Under the pieces are notes generated by a model. That model saw nothing but the letters and a program-made list of their open reading frames with translations, had not been told where the DNA came from and made no database searches. The position numbers and the translations under genes are program-made. 64,000 nucleotides of DNA, taken from assembly GCA_020347645.1 (NCBI GenBank), contig CP070736.1, positions 176,626 through 240,625 of the forward strand, read 5' to 3'. Position 1 is the first letter of the stretch, and each line of letters begins with the position of its first letter. Positions 62,386-64,000 of the stretch are shown here, one piece after another. The DNA is from Methanobacteriota archaeon. Lineage in GTDB: Archaea; Thermoplasmatota; Thermoplasmata; UBA10834.

Positions 62386-63585
62386 ATGACTAACGTTCGC
62401 CGCCTCTTGGCAATCTTAGTTTGTACTCTATTCTTAATCGCGATACCGACCGCTTCTGAGAGCTCTGACGCGTCGCAACAGAGTCTGTCATACTCAGAAA
62501 CGACGGATTATGTCCTGGTCGAAACGGGAGAAATGAACATTGCCATCTCCAAGGATTTTCCAGCAGTCATAGTGGCGCCCGCCAACCAGACGGATGAGAA
62601 GGGATACGGCCTCGTAATCTCGTCAGCCCTGGGATACAATGCTACTCCGGAAGGTGAGTTACTGCTGGAGGACGTGCCGTACCACGCGTCCTTCGAACAT
62701 TCGACTTGGACTTCAAGCATAGATAGCGAATACAGCGAAGAGAAGGGAGAGACAATCACTGTAGAACTCGCTAGCTCTGTCAATATGAACAAGAAGAATC
62801 CCTCATCTCCTGGAAATATCATAATAGACGATTGGGCGGACGTCACCGTGCGCTTCCAGGTTACCAACAATAACTACTCAGCTCGATACGAAGATGTGGA
62901 TTCGTCTCCCGACTACCACGTCAACGGCACAACGGAGCTCAAGTTCGATATTGTGACGGATATCAACGAAGCCATAGATGCGGAGGACCTCGCCATCGAC
63001 ATAGGCCTGATGATGACCGAGGGTTACACGTTCTCGCCTACCTCCATGCCCGAGCCGTATGTGTTCCACGGCTACCAGGAGGATGAAGTGACTGAGAGCA
63101 ATCCCATGGAGAATGAAACTGACGGAGATGTCAAATTACTACATGAGTTCTTCCCGCGGGAGGAGCTCAAGCAGCTCTTTGCTTTCGTCCAAGACGATTC
63201 AGCGGAGAGCTATTTTGCCTGGGCAAAGCTGGCAGAGCTCGGCTATGATGAGTTGGAGGATGAGTTGACTGACATCTCAACTTTCTACAGAACTGATGGC
63301 GATTCGTTGCGTATCTACCTGTCCACCTCAGTCAACCACAACACCACATCCGTTCTTCACGATCCTAGCCTGGGCATATTCGTCACTGATGTGGGGTATG
63401 TAGACTTGCCGGATGATGGCATGAAGATCGGTTTGTCCGGGGAGTCAGTCATATTAGGATTGGTTTTCGGAGCTATTGCAGTAGGAGCTGTCGGGACATA
63501 CGCTATCATCCGCGGGAGAGGTGAGGAAGACCCTGGCGAAATCGTTAGCCTCGAAAAGAACAGATACTACCGCAAGAAGCCCTGA
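62386..63585 (+). CDS. Secreted, C-terminally anchored protein of unknown function
   Basis: 399 residues. Signal peptide (LLAILVCTLFLIAIPTASES), acidic beta-rich ectodomain (TVRFQVTNNNYSARYEDVDS), and a C-terminal helix (VILGLVFGAIAVGAVGTYAI, about 350-372) with a basic tail ending NRYYRKKP. Leaderless start at ATG 62386. Convergent with the winged-helix gene at the window end. No family recognised. Confidence 0.75.
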   Translation: MTNVRRLLAILVCTLFLIAIPTASESSDASQQSLSYSETTDYVLVETGEMNIAISKDFPAVIVAPANQTDEKGYGLVISSALGYNATPEGELLLEDVPYHASFEHSTWTSSIDSEYSEEKGETITVELASSVNMNKKNPSSPGNIIIDDWADVTVRFQVTNNNYSARYEDVDSSPDYHVNGTTELKFDIVTDINEAIDAEDLAIDIGLMMTEGYTFSPTSMPEPYVFHGYQEDEVTESNPMENETDGDVKLLHEFFPREELKQLFAFVQDDSAESYFAWAKLAELGYDELEDELTDISTFYRTDGDSLRIYLSTSVNHNTTSVLHDPSLGIFVTDVGYVDLPDDGMKIGLSGESVILGLVFGAIAVGAVGTYAIIRGRGEEDPGEIVSLEKNRYYRKKP

Positions 63586-63610
63586 AACACTGCTTTTCTG
63601 ATGTTAACGG

Positions 63611-64000
63611 TCATTTGTGCTCTATATATCTGGCAACGAACTCATCTACGAGCTTGTCGAAGAATGTCCGCCGGTATACGATAAGCAGGTCTGCCACTTT
63701 GTCAGGGTCAGTTACTCTGAGATACGATTCCCGTCCGCGTTTCTCAGCGCTCACAACGCCTCTAATCGTGAGCTTCTTGACGTGGTAGGAAAGAGTCCCA
63801 CCCGAAATGGTGAAGTTGTCGAGCAGCTCGGTGTGGGTCGCGCCCGGGTTCCTCAGCAGATACAACACGATGCCGCGCGGTATCTCCTGACGGAGAACCG
63901 ATAATATCTTTTGCTTCTCCTTGCTCAGCTGGCCGCTAGGGTAATATCGGGAGAAGTTGTCGTGCCTCTCCACGCTTAGCAGCTCCTTTCGAACTAGATA
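63611..64000 (-). CDS. Winged-helix transcription regulator, cut by the window end
   Basis: The frame is open to the last base, so the N-terminus may lie outside; GTG 63973 is an internal candidate start. The visible part has a winged helix (IVLYLLRNPGATHTELLDNF, then GGTLSYHVKKL as recognition helix, wing VSAEKRGRESYLRVTD), as in archaeal MarR/ArsR-like regulators that carry extra N-terminal segments. The C-terminal helix (TFFDKLVDEFVARYIEHK) may mediate dimerisation. Confidence 0.85.
   Translation of the reverse strand, partial: YLVRKELLSVERHDNFSRYYPSGQLSKEKQKILSVLRQEIPRGIVLYLLRNPGATHTELLDNFTISGGTLSYHVKKLTIRGVVSAEKRGRESYLRVTDPDKVADLLIVYRRTFFDKLVDEFVARYIEHK

Overview
The window is archaeal. 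It carries a complete euryarchaeal-type archaellum cluster, an Sm-like archaeal protein (SmAP) next to ribosomal protein L37e, an AMMECR1-domain protein, an archaeal SEC11-like signal peptidase, BRE/TATA-type promoters, and a mix of leaderless starts and strong Shine-Dalgarno starts. The base composition (moderately GC-rich), the abundance of large secreted beta-rich proteins and the archaellum gene order suggest a euryarchaeote, possibly a Thermoplasmatota-like lineage. That placement is an inference from gene content only. All functional calls rest on reading motifs by eye; no database search was possible.

Layout. 1-5.9 kb: C-terminal half of a tungsten aldehyde:ferredoxin oxidoreductase, a V4R/roadblock pair, an AMMECR1-pyrC-YkgJ operon and an AIM24-family/membrane-protein pair. 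6.1-9.0 kb: an Lrp-type regulator, a coiled-coil protein and two divergent paralogous winged-helix proteins just upstream of the archaellum. 9.4-22.5 kb: the archaellum (archaellin, ArlE-like, FN3-carrying archaellin, archaellin, ArlC/D/E fusion, ArlF, ArlG, ArlH, two ArlI copies, ArlJ). 22.9-26 kb: a giant secreted propeller/CARDB protein. 26-28 kb: SmAP, L37e, PurF and tRNA-Ala, followed by an integrase remnant and a pilin remnant. 28.6-32.3 kb (minus strand): a secreted-fibre locus with a SipW-like signal peptidase and a TasA-like small secreted protein. 32.6-33.7 kb: agmatine deiminase. 34-45 kb: a five-gene Dpp/Opp peptide ABC transporter in which every subunit except DppB is enlarged. 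45-52.6 kb: a membrane-protein pair, then an ECF transporter with a YkoE-like S component, a fused double ATPase and EcfT, preceded by two secreted proteins that share an extracytoplasmic domain with the S component. 52.5-64 kb: a kinase-fold protein, an MscS channel, a CBS protein, an SLC13 transporter, a class V aminotransferase, several secreted proteins of unknown function, and a winged-helix gene cut by the window edge.

The strongest unusual signal is that normally compact, conserved membrane machines carry inserted or appended beta-rich ectodomains. ArlF is split by about six propeller repeats. One archaellin is split by three FN3-like units. DppC carries about 455 extracytoplasmic residues between its first helix and its permease core. 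DppF has about 290 residues inside its C-terminal signature. The ECF S component carries an appended copy of a sulfite-oxidase-like domain seen five times in three adjacent genes. A second strong signal is a 20-27 bp sequence repeated three times upstream of the three archaellin-type genes. Two copies are in one orientation and one is inverted, and each is flanked by hairpins. The pair flanking the FN3 archaellin is a perfect 27-bp inverted repeat. This could be a structured leader RNA, a regulator site or an inversion site. Two genes (purF and a small membrane protein) appear to start at CTG.
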